Below, piece by piece: positions 18,638 through 29,045 of a stretch of 64,000 nucleotides of DNA (its first letter is position 1; every line of letters starts with the position of its first letter). Below the pieces are notes generated by a model, which was not told the DNA's origin, did no database searches, and saw only the letters and a program-made list of their open reading frames with translations. A program made the position numbers and the translations under genes. Origin of the DNA: Sphingosinithalassobacter tenebrarum (GTDB taxonomy: Bacteria > Pseudomonadota > Alphaproteobacteria > Sphingomonadales > Sphingomonadaceae); contig NZ_CP049109.1 in NCBI RefSeq assembly GCF_011057975.1, positions 2,325,001 through 2,389,000 on the forward strand. Reading direction: 5' to 3'.

Positions 18638-19180
18638 TCACTTTCCCGGGACCGCGACGGTTTCGGGTTCCGTCTGCGATACCGACACGCGCTGTTGGAC
18701 GAACTCCTGGAACTCCTCGAGCATCGAGTGCCACCAGTCGAGCACATCGGCGAAGTTGCGCTGGTTGAGGCCGCCGATGGTGCCGACATCATAGGCCAGG
18801 GCAAATCGACCATCCTCCTTCACCGAAGCCTGCAAGAAACGCTTGCTGGCATTCCAGTCATTGGCGAGCTCGATCGTGTTGAAGTCACCGGGTGAAAACG
18901 CGACTTCGAACCGTAGCGAATCGCAATTGCGATGCTCCTCGCAGCCGTAGAAATAGACGTCGAAATGGAAGGCCTCGGCATCGCTTTCGATCATCGGATC
19001 GCCGATGCCGTCCGTGGCCATGACCGGATCCAGTTCGGCGGCTTCCATCGCAGCGAATACCGATTGCGGCGCACTCGCGCAGACCATGTCCGCAGCGCAT
19101 GGATCGCGATCCTGCGCGCTTGCTGTGCCGGCAAAAAGCAACAGCCACACCCCGCCGATCAGCAGAGACATGCGCATCAT
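18638..19180 (-). CDS. Secreted YbjN-domain protein
   Basis: A 180-residue protein with a signal peptide (VWLLLFAGTASA, cut before QDRDP) and a YbjN-type domain (NTIELANDWNASKRFLQA, then LNQRNFADVLDWWHSMLEEF). Cysteines at CAADMVC and CEEHRNC could form disulphides in the periplasm. YbjN folds resemble type III secretion chaperones; their role in alphaproteobacteria is undefined. I start at the tandem Met at 19180, since upstream residues are Gly/Pro-rich and lack a membrane-targeting pattern. Confidence 0.8.
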   Translation of the reverse strand: MMRMSLLIGGVWLLLFAGTASAQDRDPCAADMVCASAPQSVFAAMEAAELDPVMATDGIGDPMIESDAEAFHFDVYFYGCEEHRNCDSLRFEVAFSPGDFNTIELANDWNASKRFLQASVKEDGRFALAYDVGTIGGLNQRNFADVLDWWHSMLEEFQEFVQQRVSVSQTEPETVAVPGK

Positions 19181-19248
19181 AGGTGTAGCCCCCTTCCCCG
19201 CAATCCTGCCAGCCGCCGCGCGTCCCGGCAATGGGGCTTGCGGGCCGG

Positions 19249-19590
19249 TCAGTCCCGTTCCGGGGTCCACACGCCGAGTTCATGTCCCTGCGGGTCACGG
19301 AAGTGGAAACGTCGGCCACCCGGAAAACCGAAAATCGGAACAGTAACGGTTCCTCCCGCGGCCACGACCCTGTCGCGCGCTTCCTCGAGACTTTCGACTT
19401 CGATAACCGGCAGCATCTTCGCAACGCCGTTCTCCGCATCCCCTTCCAGACCGAGGTCGACGTCGCCTGTGGTCGTGGCGGCATAGGTCGGGCCGAAATC
19501 GGCAAACTGCCATCCAAAGGCACTGCCATAAAATTGCTTGAGCCGGGGAACGTCGCCCACCGGCAGTTCGAGATAATTCAGACGCGCCAT
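19249..19590 (-). CDS. VOC-fold protein (glyoxalase/bleomycin resistance family)
   Basis: A 113-residue protein with two beta-alpha-beta-beta-beta modules: LNYLELPVGDVPRLKQFY and MLPVIEVESLEEARDRVVAAGG, ending in FRDPQGHELGVW. His and Glu at the usual metal-ligand sites are partly present (the HE of GHELGVW). Substrate unknown. The ATG at 19590 is preceded by GGAGG at 5 bases, so the ATG at 19602 is unlikely. It is divergent from the radical SAM gene. Confidence 0.88.
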   Translation of the reverse strand: MARLNYLELPVGDVPRLKQFYGSAFGWQFADFGPTYAATTTGDVDLGLEGDAENGVAKMLPVIEVESLEEARDRVVAAGGTVTVPIFGFPGGRRFHFRDPQGHELGVWTPERD

Positions 19591-19642
19591 CACGACCTCC
19601 ATTGTTCTTGATATGTTCTACTCTGCCGACTATCCTAGCGCA

Positions 19643-20719
19643 ATGGCGAAACGACGAGCGGTACGCGGCGCGACAGGCAACCGCCAAAGCGGGCGTTTCG
19701 GGCTGCCCGAACGCGAGGCGGATGGCGACTGGCTCGATACGCGCGAGACGATAGACGGCGCGCCGCCGCCGCTGCGGACCACCGTGACTGTTGAAACGCC
19801 GCGGACCATCATCACGCGAAACAGCTCGCCCGACATCCCATTTGACCGCTCGATCAATCCCTATCGCGGCTGTGAGCATGGCTGCATCTACTGTTTTGCG
19901 CGGCCGACCCATGCCTATCACGATCTGTCGCCCGGGCTCGATTTCGAAACGCGGCTGTTCGCCAAGCCCGATGCCCCTGCCCTGCTGCGCGAAGCGCTGG
20001 CGCGACCAGGCTATGCCTGCCGCGCCATTGCGTTCGGGACGAATACCGATCCCTATCAGCCGATCGAGCGCGAGTGGCGCATCATGCGCGGTTGCCTGGA
20101 GGTTCTGGCCGAAACGCGGCATCCGGTGACGATCACCACCAAGTCGGATCGGATCACGCGCGATATCGATCTGCTCGCGCCGATGGCCGAACAGGGACTC
20201 GCCTCCGCGATGATCTCGATCACTTCGCTCGATCCCGCTGTCGCGATGACGCTCGAACCGCGCGCGCCGCACCCCGAACGGCGGCTGACGGCAGTGCGCC
20301 GTCTTGCCGATGCCGGAATTCCCGTCTTCGTGTCGATTGCCCCGGTGGTGCCGATGATCACCGACTATGAAATCGAGCACATCCTGGAACGCGCAGCCGA
20401 ATCGGGTGCGTGGGCGGCGTCCTTCATTCCGGTCCGCCTGCCGCACGAAGTGGCGCCGCTGTTTCGCGACTGGCTGGAAGCCCATTTTCCCGATCGTGCC
20501 GGCAAGGTGATGGCGACGATCCGTTCGGTACGCGGCGGCGATCGCGACAATGATCCGCAATTCTTCTCCCGCATGCAGGGTCAGGGCGTATGGGCCGATC
20601 TGATGCGCAAGCGCTTTCGCATCGCGGCAAGACGCTACGGGCTCGATCGGGAGGCTCCGCGCGTCCGCACCGATCTGTTTCGGCCGCCGCGCGGCCCGCA
20701 GGGCGAATTATTCGATTGA
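19643..20719 (+). CDS. PA0069-family radical SAM protein
   Basis: A 358-residue protein with the radical SAM cluster motif in NPYRGCEHGCIYCFARP (CxxxCxxC) and further spore-photoproduct-lyase-like blocks: AFGTNTDPYQPIE, TKSDRITRDIDLL and FVSIAPVVPMITDYE. These proteins are common in proteobacteria and their reaction is not established. The ATG at 19643 is used; an upstream ATG at 19613 adds a stretch without family resemblance. No partner genes suggest a substrate. Confidence 0.88.
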   Translation: MAKRRAVRGATGNRQSGRFGLPEREADGDWLDTRETIDGAPPPLRTTVTVETPRTIITRNSSPDIPFDRSINPYRGCEHGCIYCFARPTHAYHDLSPGLDFETRLFAKPDAPALLREALARPGYACRAIAFGTNTDPYQPIEREWRIMRGCLEVLAETRHPVTITTKSDRITRDIDLLAPMAEQGLASAMISITSLDPAVAMTLEPRAPHPERRLTAVRRLADAGIPVFVSIAPVVPMITDYEIEHILERAAESGAWAASFIPVRLPHEVAPLFRDWLEAHFPDRAGKVMATIRSVRGGDRDNDPQFFSRMQGQGVWADLMRKRFRIAARRYGLDREAPRVRTDLFRPPRGPQGELFD

Positions 20720-20790
20720 GACACTGTAACATTGGCTCTACGTCGCGAGTCGTACCCACTGTTCGCGCTTGCGAAACGAAAGGATCCTTG

Positions 20791-23415
20791 ATGCGTCGGC
20801 TTTTCTCGATCGCCTGCGTTGCATTCAGCATCGGCACGGCGACCGCCCAGACACCGCCTTCCCAGGCCACCAGTCAGGAAACGACGGTTCCGACCGGCAA
20901 GCTTCCCGACACCGCCACGCCGACCGCCTATCGGATCGATTTCACAATCCTGCCCGAAAGCCCGACCTTTTCGGGTCATACGGAGATCGACGCGACGCTC
21001 AACGAAAGCGCGACGAAAATCTATATCCACGGCCGCGATCTGGACGTCAGTGAAGCGACGGTCGAAGCCGGCGGACGCAGCTTTCCGATCACCTTCGAAC
21101 AGGTCAATCCGTTCGGGCTGGCCCGGATCGATTTCGGCCGCGAATTGCCTGCGGGGCGGATCACGCTGAAGTTCGACTATGAAGGGTCGCTGACCGAAGA
21201 CCAGCCTTCGGGCCTCTATCGCGTCAATGTCGAAGACCAGTGGTACAGCTGGACGCAGTTCCAGTCGATCGACGCGCGTGCCGCTTTTCCCGGCTTCGAC
21301 GAGCCCGGCTACAAGACGCCCTTCACCGTCAGCATAGCCACAGCGCCGGGCAATGTCGCCCTGTCGAACATGCCGCAGCTGCGCGAGGAGACCGAAGGCA
21401 ATCTGGTGCGACATTATTTCGCCAAGTCGCCACCGCTGCCGACCTATCTGGTCGCGCTGGTAACGGGCCCGTTCGTGACGGCTGAAACGACCATTCCGGC
21501 GACGCCACAGCGTTCCGAACCGATCCCGCTGCGCATCGTGGCAACCCAGCCCAATGCCGAGCGCATGCAATTCGCGCTGGAGGAAAGCGGCCCGATCGTG
21601 GCGCTGCTCGAATCCTATTTCGATCAGGCCTTCCCCTTCCCCAAGCTCGATCAGATCGGATCGCCGATCATGCCGGGCGCGATGGAGAATGCAGGCGCCG
21701 ATATCTACGGAGACGACATCCTGCTGCTGGCAGAGGATGCCACGCGCGATGACAAACGCCTCTTCGGCATGGTGATCGCGCACGAACTGGCCCACCAGTG
21801 GTTCGGAGACTATGCCACGCCTGCCTGGTGGGACGACATCTGGCTCAACGAAAGCTTCGCCAACTGGATGGGCTATCGCATCGGCAGCGAATGGCGCCCC
21901 GATCTCGACATCGACAATGGCGCCGTACGCGAAGGATTCGATGCGATGGACCTCGACTCGCTGACGGTCGGCCGGCCGATCCACGAACGGATCACCGACG
22001 ATTCCAACGTCGATTCGGCGTTCGATCAGATCACCTACGGCAAGGGCGGCCAGGTTGTGGCGATGATCGCCGAGTATCTTGGCGACGAGAAGTTTCGCGA
22101 CGGCGTGCGGCTCCACATGAAGCGCCATTCCTATGGCACTGCCGCGACCGACGATTTCTTCGCTTCGCTTGCCACTGCCGCGGACGATCCGCGCGTCCTC
22201 GATGCGCTTCGCAGCTTCGTCGATCAGCAGGGTGTACCGCTGATCACGCTGCGGCGCGAAGGCGACGGCTATGTCGCCACGCAGCAGCCCTATGCGCATC
22301 TGGGCACCACGCCCGAGCCCCGGCAGTGGATCGTCCCACTCTGCGTGCGCCGCGGCGATGCCGAGCGCGTTTGCACCTTGCTCGACCAGCCCCGCATGGC
22401 GTTGCCGGCCGTTCCGGGCGACGGGCCGCTGATCCCCAATGCCGGCGGCCAGGGCTATTATCGTTTCGACCTGCCCTCGGCGGACTGGAACGCACTGATT
22501 GCAACCGCCGACACGCTTCCCGCGGGCGAAGCCATCGCCGTGGCCGACAGTCTCTGGGCCGGCTTCCGGTCGGGCCGGCTGCCGGTCGAGTCGCTCGTCG
22601 CCGCGGCGCACGTATTCGCCAGCCACCCCGACCATGAAGTGTCGGTCGAAATCGGCCAGGGTCTGGCCCGGCTGAAGGATCAGGGACTGATTTCGGAAGC
22701 TGCCGAGCCGGCATGGCGCGCAACCATCGCCGATATCTATCGCCCCGCGCTGCAGGGCCTGGGCAGCGACCTGGCCAGCGGCACCTATGCCGAAGATGAT
22801 TCGGATCGCCGTAAATTGCGCGCCGACCTGATCGATCTGGTCGCCGGCGCAGGCGCAGACGCGGAATTGCGCACGCGGCTGCTCACGGCGCTGGACGCAT
22901 ATCTTGCGGGCGATCACGATGCGCTCGACCCGGCCTTTGTCGGAACGGCCGCGCGCATTGCCGCCAACGAACGCGGTGCGGCCTTTGCCGCTCAGGCGCT
23001 GCAGCAGAACATGCTGGGCGCCCTGACTCAGAGCGACAACCCGGAAATCGGGCAGTTCCTGATGACCACGCTGACCAGTGACAGCTTCCCGGCCCAATAT
23101 CGTCTCTCGGCGCTCTATGAATTGCTGGGCAGCCCGGGAGCTCGCGATGCGGCCTTCGCCTATCTCTCCGAAAATTTCGGTGAGTTGGCGGGCAATGGCG
23201 GCGGCATCTTCTTCGCGCGGGGAGGCGGAGCATTCGGCCAGCTCTGCACCGCCGAAGCCGCCGATACGCTGGAGAACACGATGATTCCCGCGGTCGAAGG
23301 TGCCGGCGGCACGCTCAGTCTGCGCCGTTCGGTCGAACGGATCCGCAACTGCGTGGCGTTCCGTGGGGCCAAGGCAGAGAGCGTGAGCGAGGCGTTTCTC
23401 TCGATCGCCGAGTAA
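20791..23415 (+). CDS. M1-family metallo-aminopeptidase, secreted
   Basis: An 874-residue zinc aminopeptidase. Residues 1-20 are a signal peptide ending TATAQ. The substrate-recognition GAMEN motif is at 295-299, and the zinc site HELAHQWFGD begins at His331, with the third ligand in NESFANW. The C-terminal third is an ERAP1-like helical domain. An AAGGA box lies six bases before the ATG at 20791. It removes N-terminal residues from peptides, probably in the periplasm. A GC-rich hairpin follows the stop. Confidence 0.94.
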   Translation: MRRLFSIACVAFSIGTATAQTPPSQATSQETTVPTGKLPDTATPTAYRIDFTILPESPTFSGHTEIDATLNESATKIYIHGRDLDVSEATVEAGGRSFPITFEQVNPFGLARIDFGRELPAGRITLKFDYEGSLTEDQPSGLYRVNVEDQWYSWTQFQSIDARAAFPGFDEPGYKTPFTVSIATAPGNVALSNMPQLREETEGNLVRHYFAKSPPLPTYLVALVTGPFVTAETTIPATPQRSEPIPLRIVATQPNAERMQFALEESGPIVALLESYFDQAFPFPKLDQIGSPIMPGAMENAGADIYGDDILLLAEDATRDDKRLFGMVIAHELAHQWFGDYATPAWWDDIWLNESFANWMGYRIGSEWRPDLDIDNGAVREGFDAMDLDSLTVGRPIHERITDDSNVDSAFDQITYGKGGQVVAMIAEYLGDEKFRDGVRLHMKRHSYGTAATDDFFASLATAADDPRVLDALRSFVDQQGVPLITLRREGDGYVATQQPYAHLGTTPEPRQWIVPLCVRRGDAERVCTLLDQPRMALPAVPGDGPLIPNAGGQGYYRFDLPSADWNALIATADTLPAGEAIAVADSLWAGFRSGRLPVESLVAAAHVFASHPDHEVSVEIGQGLARLKDQGLISEAAEPAWRATIADIYRPALQGLGSDLASGTYAEDDSDRRKLRADLIDLVAGAGADAELRTRLLTALDAYLAGDHDALDPAFVGTAARIAANERGAAFAAQALQQNMLGALTQSDNPEIGQFLMTTLTSDSFPAQYRLSALYELLGSPGARDAAFAYLSENFGELAGNGGGIFFARGGGAFGQLCTAEAADTLENTMIPAVEGAGGTLSLRRSVERIRNCVAFRGAKAESVSEAFLSIAE

Positions 23416-23419
23416 CGGC

Positions 23420-23456
23420 AAAACCGGCCGGCAGGCAGAAACGCCGCCGGCCGGTT
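23420..23456 (-). terminator. Rho-independent terminator between convergent genes
   Basis: A perfect 11-bp stem pairs 23422-23432 (AACCGGCCGGC) with 23446-23456 around a 13-base loop. Read on the minus strand the stem is followed by TTTT (23423-23420), so it best terminates the acyl-CoA synthetase transcript. On the plus strand the following tract is only GGTTAT, weaker for the peptidase gene. Confidence 0.75.
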
Positions 23457-23473
23457 ATCCGTTCATGCGCGGG

Positions 23474-25069
23474 TCACGCTTCGGCGATGCTGTAATCGCG
23501 ATACTTGGCGCGAAGTTCAGTCTTGAGGAGCTTGCCGGTCGCAGTGTGCGGCAGGTCCTCGACGAAATGGATTTCGTCGGGCAGCCACCATTTCGCGACG
23601 TGCCGCGCCAGATAGGCCCGAATATCCTCCGCGCTCACATCGCTGCCCGGCTTGCGGACGACAAGCAGGATCGGGCGCTCCTCCCATTTGGGATGATGCA
23701 CCCCGATCGCTGCGGCTTCGGCGACCCCTTCCGTGCCCACGGCGGCGTTTTCCAGCTCGACCGAGCTGATCCATTCGCCGCCCGACTTGATGACATCCTT
23801 GGCGCGATCGGTGATCTGCATCGTGCCGTCGGAGTGAATGACCGCCACGTCACCGGTGTCGAACCAGCCGTCGGCGGTCAGGCACGGGCCGCTATCCTCC
23901 TTGAAATAGGTGTCGATCACCCAGGGACCGCGCACCTGAAGGTGGCCGGAGCTTTCGCCATCGCGCGGCAGGGCCATGCCGTCTTCGCCGGTCACGCGCA
24001 TTTCGATGCCGAACGGCACCTTTCCCTGCTTCACCGCCAGATCGAGCTGCTCCTCGAGGGGCATCGCGTCCCAGTCGGGCGGCGGGGCGCCGATTGTGCC
24101 GATGGGGGAGGTTTCGGTCATGCCCCAGGCGTGGTTGACCCGCGCGCCCATCTTCATGATCCGTTCGATCATCGCCCGCGGCGCGGCCGAACCGCCGATG
24201 GTGACGACTTCCAGATGTTCGGGTGCCTCACCGGCGGCATCGATATGGCCGAACAGCGCGAACCACACGGTGGGAACGCCGGCGCTGTGCGTCACCTTTT
24301 CGCGGTTCATCAGGTCGCAAAGGACCGCCGGATCATTGACCGCCGACATCACCACCTTGCAGCCGCAGGCAGGCGCGGCGAAAGGCAACCCCCAGCCGAC
24401 CGCGTGGAACAGCGGCACGATCGGCATGCACACGGATTTCTGCCCGAGGCCGAATACATCCGGCTGTAGCTCGGTGATCGCATGGATCACCGTTGAGCGA
24501 TGGGTATAGAGCACGCCCTTGGGGTTGCCCGTCGTCCCGCTGGTATAGCAGAGCATGCACGGATCGCGCTCCGACCCGTCGACCCAGTCGTAATTGCCGT
24601 CTTCCTGTGCGAGCACGGCTTCGAAACTGTCGGGGCCGTCGCCGTCGAACACGATATAATGCTCGATCGTTTCCCATTGCGGCTTCAGCTTTTCGACGAT
24701 CGGCGCAAAGGCGCGATCGTAGATCAGTACCTTGTCCTCTGCATGATTGCCGATGAAGGCGAGTTGCTCCTCGAACAGGCGCGGATTGATAGTGTGGATG
24801 ATGCCACCCATTCCGATCGCGCCATACCAGGCGATTAGGTGGCGGTGATGGTTCATGCCCATCGTCGCCACGCGGTCGCCCGGCTTCACGCCCATCCGCT
24901 CGAGCGCCGCGGCAAGCTTGCGTGCATCGCGCGCGACGCCGGCCCAGTTGGTACGCGTCTCGCTGCCGTCAGCCCAATGGCTGACGAGTTCGCGATTCCA
25001 ATGTTCCTTTTCCGCATGGTCGAGCAAGCGCATGACGCGCAGCTCGTGCTCCTGCATCCCACCAAACAT
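23474..25069 (-). CDS. Fatty acyl-CoA synthetase (AMP-binding enzyme)
   Basis: A 531-residue ANL-superfamily ligase that activates a carboxylic acid to its acyl-CoA. The P-loop-like motif is [17 protein letters not shown], the A5 block is [11 protein letters not shown], the A8 hinge is [15 protein letters not shown], and the catalytic Lys is in [12 protein letters not shown] near the C-terminus. The overall form fits medium- or long-chain ligases of the FadD3/DmdB type; the chain length is inferred. It is transcribed alone, convergent with the aminopeptidase gene. Confidence 0.92.
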   Translation of the reverse strand: MFGGMQEHELRVMRLLDHAEKEHWNRELVSHWADGSETRTNWAGVARDARKLAAALERMGVKPGDRVATMGMNHHRHLIAWYGAIGMGGIIHTINPRLFEEQLAFIGNHAEDKVLIYDRAFAPIVEKLKPQWETIEHYIVFDGDGPDSFEAVLAQEDGNYDWVDGSERDPCMLCYTSGTTGNPKGVLYTHRSTVIHAITELQPDVFGLGQKSVCMPIVPLFHAVGWGLPFAAPACGCKVVMSAVNDPAVLCDLMNREKVTHSAGVPTVWFALFGHIDAAGEAPEHLEVVTIGGSAAPRAMIERIMKMGARVNHAWGMTETSPIGTIGAPPPDWDAMPLEEQLDLAVKQGKVPFGIEMRVTGEDGMALPRDGESSGHLQVRGPWVIDTYFKEDSGPCLTADGWFDTGDVAVIHSDGTMQITDRAKDVIKSGGEWISSVELENAAVGTEGVAEAAAIGVHHPKWEERPILLVVRKPGSDVSAEDIRAYLARHVAKWWLPDEIHFVEDLPHTATGKLLKTELRAKYRDYSIAEA

Positions 25070-25145
25070 CGCAGCCTCTCCGAATATTGTTTTCGGTCAG
25101 CCTAGTGGCACGGGTCGGGATGTCGAGAGGCGTGCGGGGCGACGG

Positions 25146-28100
25146 TCAGGCGACCGAGGCGAGCCGTGGCTCGGCGTCGCGCAACTCCGCTGAAGCCACG
25201 CCCGGCAATGCCTCGATCCGTTCGGCAAGCTCTCCGTCCAGCCGGAAATCGCGGCCGAGCACAAGCTCGACTTCCCCATCCTCGCCAAGCGGGCCGCGTA
25301 TGCGCAATTCGCCACGCCCACCCCGCTGATCACCGACCAGATCGGCAAGACTCGCGAGAACCTCGGCGCTTTCGATGGTGAGATCCAGCACCAGCCGGGC
25401 GGCATTCGCCAGGCTTTCGAAGGGCTGGACACGCCGCACGGTCACTCGGGGCGTCTCTTCACCTGCCCTGCGATCGAGTTCGACCGTCAGGACCGCGCAA
25501 CCACCGTCGCGGGCGCAATCCTCAAGCGCGTTCGATGCCTCTTCGTCGAAACAGGTCGTGACGAACTGACCTGTCGCGTCGGAAATCCCCGCCATCAGAT
25601 AGCGATTGCCACGCGCCGAGGTACGCCAGCGCGCATCCTCGATCAGTGCCGCGACCGTCGCGCCGATCCGCGCGCCCTCGGGGATCGCGATTTCGGACAG
25701 GCTGGCGAGCGAACGCGCGCCGTGCACCTTTGCCAGATGCGCGTAGCGATCGAGCGGATGGGCCGAGAAATAGAAGCCGAACGCGTCCTTCTCCGCCTGG
25801 ATCCGCTGCGCCAGCGACCAATGGGCATTGGTCGGCAGCTGGATGGCGTTGACTTCGGAAGCAGTGTCGCCGAACAGCCCGCCCTGCCCGCTCGTGCGAT
25901 TGGCATGCGTGCTCTGCGCCACGGCGAGCAGTGTTTCCGCCGCGGCATGCACCGACGCCCGGTCGGGGTTGATCGAATCGAACGCGCCCGCATTCGCCAG
26001 CGTTTCCAGTTGACGCTTGTTGATCAGCCGCGGATCGACGCGATTGGCGAACTCGTCGAGCGATGCAAAGCGGCCCTGCTCTTCCCGCTCGGCTACAAGC
26101 TGTTCCATCGCACGCTCGCCAACGCCCTTCAGCCCCGCCAGCGCATAGCGCACCGCGAGCCCCTGTTCGGCGTCTTCCTCCACCGAAAACTCCGCTTCGC
26201 TGGCATTGATGTCCGGCGCCAGACACGGAATCTCGGCGCGCTTCATATCGTCGACGAACACCGCCAGCTTGTCGGTCTGGTCGATGTCGTAACACATCGA
26301 TGCCGCAAAGAATTCCTGCGGGTGATGCGCCTTCAGCCATGCTGTCTGATAGGCGAGCAGCGCATAGGCGGCGGCGTGCGACTTGTTGAAGCCATAGCCG
26401 GCAAACTTGTCGATGATGTCGAACAACTCATTGGCCTTGGCCTCGTCGATCCCGTTCTTTTCGGCGCAACCGGCGACGAAGATGGCGCGCTGCTTGTCCA
26501 TCTCTTCCTGCTTCTTCTTGCCCATCGCGCGGCGAAGCATGTCCGCGCCGCCAAGGCTGTAGCCGGCCAGGATCTGCGCGGCCTGCATCACCTGTTCCTG
26601 ATAGACGAAGATTCCGTAGGTTTCCTTGAGCACCGGCTCCAGCAGCGGGTGCGGATATTCGATCGTCTCGCGCCCGTTCTTGCGCGCGCCGAACAGCGGG
26701 ATGTTGTCCATCGGCCCCGGCCGATAGAGCGAGACCAGCGCGATGATGTCGCCGAAGTTCGACGGGCGCACTGCCGCCAGCGTCCGCCGCATCCCCTCTG
26801 ATTCAAGCTGGAACACGCCGACGGTGTCGCCGCGCTGGAGCAGTTCGTAAACGCCCTCGTCGTCCCAGCTGAGCGCCGAAAGATCGACTTCGATCCCGCG
26901 TTTGGCGAGCAACTGCACTGCCTTCTGCAGCACCGAAAGCGTCTTGAGACCGAGAAAGTCGAACTTCACCAGCCCGGCGCCTTCGACAAACTTCATGTCG
27001 AACTGCGTAACCGGCATGTCCGAACGCGGATCGCGATAAAGCGGGATCAGCTCTGACAGGGGCCGGTCGCCGATCACCACGCCGGCGGCGTGCGTCGAGC
27101 TGTGGCGCGGCAACCCTTCGAGCTTGGCGGCGAGATCCCAGAGCAGGCGCACGTCCGAATCGTTCTGATATTCGCTGTGAAGCTCGCTGACGCCATTGAG
27201 CGCGCGGTCGAGCGTCCAGGGATCGGTGGGATGATTGGGGACGAGCTTGGCGAGGCGATCGACCTGACCGTAGCTCATCTGCAGCACACGCCCGGTATCC
27301 TTGAGCACCGCGCGCGCTTTCATCGTTCCGAAGGTGATGATCTGCGCCACGGTATCGCGGCCGTATTTCTGCTGGACGTAGCGGATGACTTCGCCGCGCC
27401 GCGTTTCGCAGAAGTCGATGTCGAAGTCAGGCATCGACACACGCTCGGGATTGAGGAAACGTTCGAACAGCAGCCCCAGATCGAGCGGATCGAGATCGGT
27501 GATGGTCAGCGCCCATGCCACTGCCGAACCCGCGCCCGAACCACGGCCCGGCCCGACCGGGATATCGTGATCCTTTGCCCATTTGATGAAATCGGCAACG
27601 ATCAGGAAATAGCCCGGGAAGCCCATGTCGACGATGATGTCGAGTTCATAGTCAAGCCGCCGGAAATATTCGGGAAAGCGCTCGCGCAGTGCTTCCTCGC
27701 TCCAGTCATCGGCGGAATTAGCCAGTTCCTCGCCACCGCTGGCTTCGGCGCGGGCAATGCCTTCCTCGAACGCGACGATCTTGCGCAACCGCGCGAGCAG
27801 CCCGGCATGCGCATCCGCCCGCAGCCTGGCGGCTTCACCTTCACGGTCGCCGGCAAGGCTGGGAAGAATCGGCTTACGCTTGGGTGCCGAAACCGCGCAG
27901 CGCTGCGCGACGACCAGCGTATTGGCGATCGCTTCGGGCAGATCGTCGAACGCGGCGCGCATTTCGCCGGCGGGTTTCATCCATGCGTCGGGCGAGCTGC
28001 GCGGGCGGTCATCGCTGGCGACATAGCTCGAATTCGCGATGCACAGCATCGCATCATGCGCCTGGTGAAAATCCTCTTCGGCGAAACAGCACGGATTGGT

Positions 28101-28706
28101 CGCGACGATCGGCAGGCCGCGCGCATAGGCAAGGTCGAGCAGCCTGGGCTCGGCGGCACCTTCGATTTCGTCGAGTCGCCGCGACAATTCGATATAGAGC
28201 CGGTCGCCGAACAATGCCTGCAGCCGGTCTGCATAGCCTTCTGCGACCGAATCAAGCCCTTCGGCATAAAGCCGCGCCAATGCGCCCTCGCCGCCCGCCG
28301 TCAGCGCGATCAGTCCGTCGGTGCGGCGCTCCAGCGCTTCGAATGGGACATGTGCGTCATCCTCGATCGGCCGGTCGAGATGCGCCATCGACACCAGCGC
28401 GCACAGATTCTCATAGCCGACCTCGTCCTGCGCATAGAGCGCCAGCCAGTCGATGATCGGCGGCTTGCCCTCGGGCGTGCCCGGCCGCGCGACGGCAAGC
28501 AGCGTGCCGATGATCGGTTGCACGCCGGCGTTCATGCAGGCGTCGGAAAAGGCCATCGCCGCGTAAAGACCGTTGCGGTCGGCCACCGCTACCGCCGGGA
28601 ATCCCAGCTCACGAGCCCGTTTGGCGATCTTTTTCGGATCAATCGCCCCTTCCAGCATGGTGTAGGACGAAAAAACCCGAAGCGGAACGAAACCAGAATG
28701 CGCCAT
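25146..28706 (-). CDS. dnaE: DNA polymerase III alpha subunit
   Basis: A 1186-residue replicative polymerase. From the N-terminus: a PHP domain (FVPLRVFSSYTMLEGAI), the polymerase palm with active-site aspartates in MPDFDIDFCETRRGEV, the thumb/fingers blocks (VGPGRGSGAGSAVAWAL), and an OB-fold region before a variable end. The ATG at 28706 (MAHSGFVP) is chosen over an in-frame start at 28862, because the alpha subunit family begins at this position. It is divergent from the MraZ-like gene across a 339-base intergenic region. Confidence 0.97.
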   Translation of the reverse strand: MAHSGFVPLRVFSSYTMLEGAIDPKKIAKRARELGFPAVAVADRNGLYAAMAFSDACMNAGVQPIIGTLLAVARPGTPEGKPPIIDWLALYAQDEVGYENLCALVSMAHLDRPIEDDAHVPFEALERRTDGLIALTAGGEGALARLYAEGLDSVAEGYADRLQALFGDRLYIELSRRLDEIEGAAEPRLLDLAYARGLPIVATNPCCFAEEDFHQAHDAMLCIANSSYVASDDRPRSSPDAWMKPAGEMRAAFDDLPEAIANTLVVAQRCAVSAPKRKPILPSLAGDREGEAARLRADAHAGLLARLRKIVAFEEGIARAEASGGEELANSADDWSEEALRERFPEYFRRLDYELDIIVDMGFPGYFLIVADFIKWAKDHDIPVGPGRGSGAGSAVAWALTITDLDPLDLGLLFERFLNPERVSMPDFDIDFCETRRGEVIRYVQQKYGRDTVAQIITFGTMKARAVLKDTGRVLQMSYGQVDRLAKLVPNHPTDPWTLDRALNGVSELHSEYQNDSDVRLLWDLAAKLEGLPRHSSTHAAGVVIGDRPLSELIPLYRDPRSDMPVTQFDMKFVEGAGLVKFDFLGLKTLSVLQKAVQLLAKRGIEVDLSALSWDDEGVYELLQRGDTVGVFQLESEGMRRTLAAVRPSNFGDIIALVSLYRPGPMDNIPLFGARKNGRETIEYPHPLLEPVLKETYGIFVYQEQVMQAAQILAGYSLGGADMLRRAMGKKKQEEMDKQRAIFVAGCAEKNGIDEAKANELFDIIDKFAGYGFNKSHAAAYALLAYQTAWLKAHHPQEFFAASMCYDIDQTDKLAVFVDDMKRAEIPCLAPDINASEAEFSVEEDAEQGLAVRYALAGLKGVGERAMEQLVAEREEQGRFASLDEFANRVDPRLINKRQLETLANAGAFDSINPDRASVHAAAETLLAVAQSTHANRTSGQGGLFGDTASEVNAIQLPTNAHWSLAQRIQAEKDAFGFYFSAHPLDRYAHLAKVHGARSLASLSEIAIPEGARIGATVAALIEDARWRTSARGNRYLMAGISDATGQFVTTCFDEEASNALEDCARDGGCAVLTVELDRRAGEETPRVTVRRVQPFESLANAARLVLDLTIESAEVLASLADLVGDQRGGRGELRIRGPLGEDGEVELVLGRDFRLDGELAERIEALPGVASAELRDAEPRLASVA

Positions 28707-29045
28707 ATCCGAGCCTAGTTTGCCCGGCGCCGTCTTGCCAAGCCGGATCGGGAAGAAATCCACAGCTTTCTCATCGACTAGAACGCGAGCATCGACGCGA
28801 CCACCGGGAAAAATCCCTAGCGTGCGAGCCCGCGTTTGGATTCCTCCTGAGTGGTGCCGCAACCATTTTCGGGCGAGAACATCGTTAACATTTCGTCGAT
28901 CAAAATGAACGGTTCATCGCAGGATCAGATTGAGGCGATATTATGGCGAATGTGGAGCGAAGGATTTTCGCTCGACAACACAGGTGGTTAGGCGATTCGC
29001 ACTGAACTTCCTGTGAATGTTTTGAACGGCTTATCGAGGGTTGGA
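28707..29045. other. Divergent intergenic region between dnaE and MraZ-like gene
   Basis: This 339-base stretch should contain the promoters of dnaE (minus) and the MraZ-like gene (plus). I see no credible protein-coding frame with a ribosome-binding site, and no RNA gene. A small ATG-initiated frame at 28905-28991 lacks a Shine-Dalgarno box. A GAGGG box at 29036-29040 supplies the ribosome-binding site for the MraZ-like start. Confidence 0.6.

Noticed and set aside
20635..23421. A very long minus-strand open frame (928 codons) opposite the M1 peptidase gene
   Set aside because: It mirrors the high-GC codons of a certain gene on the plus strand, has no family motifs, and its composition (Arg/Gly/His-rich) is that of an antisense shadow.
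27090..28718. A plus-strand open frame of about 540 codons opposite dnaE
   Set aside because: Antisense to a certain gene, with no protein-like pattern.
28905..28991. A 28-codon plus-strand frame upstream of the MraZ-like gene, containing a GcrA-like IEAILWRMWSEGFSL stretch
   Set aside because: No ribosome-binding site and too short to claim resemblance; could be chance.
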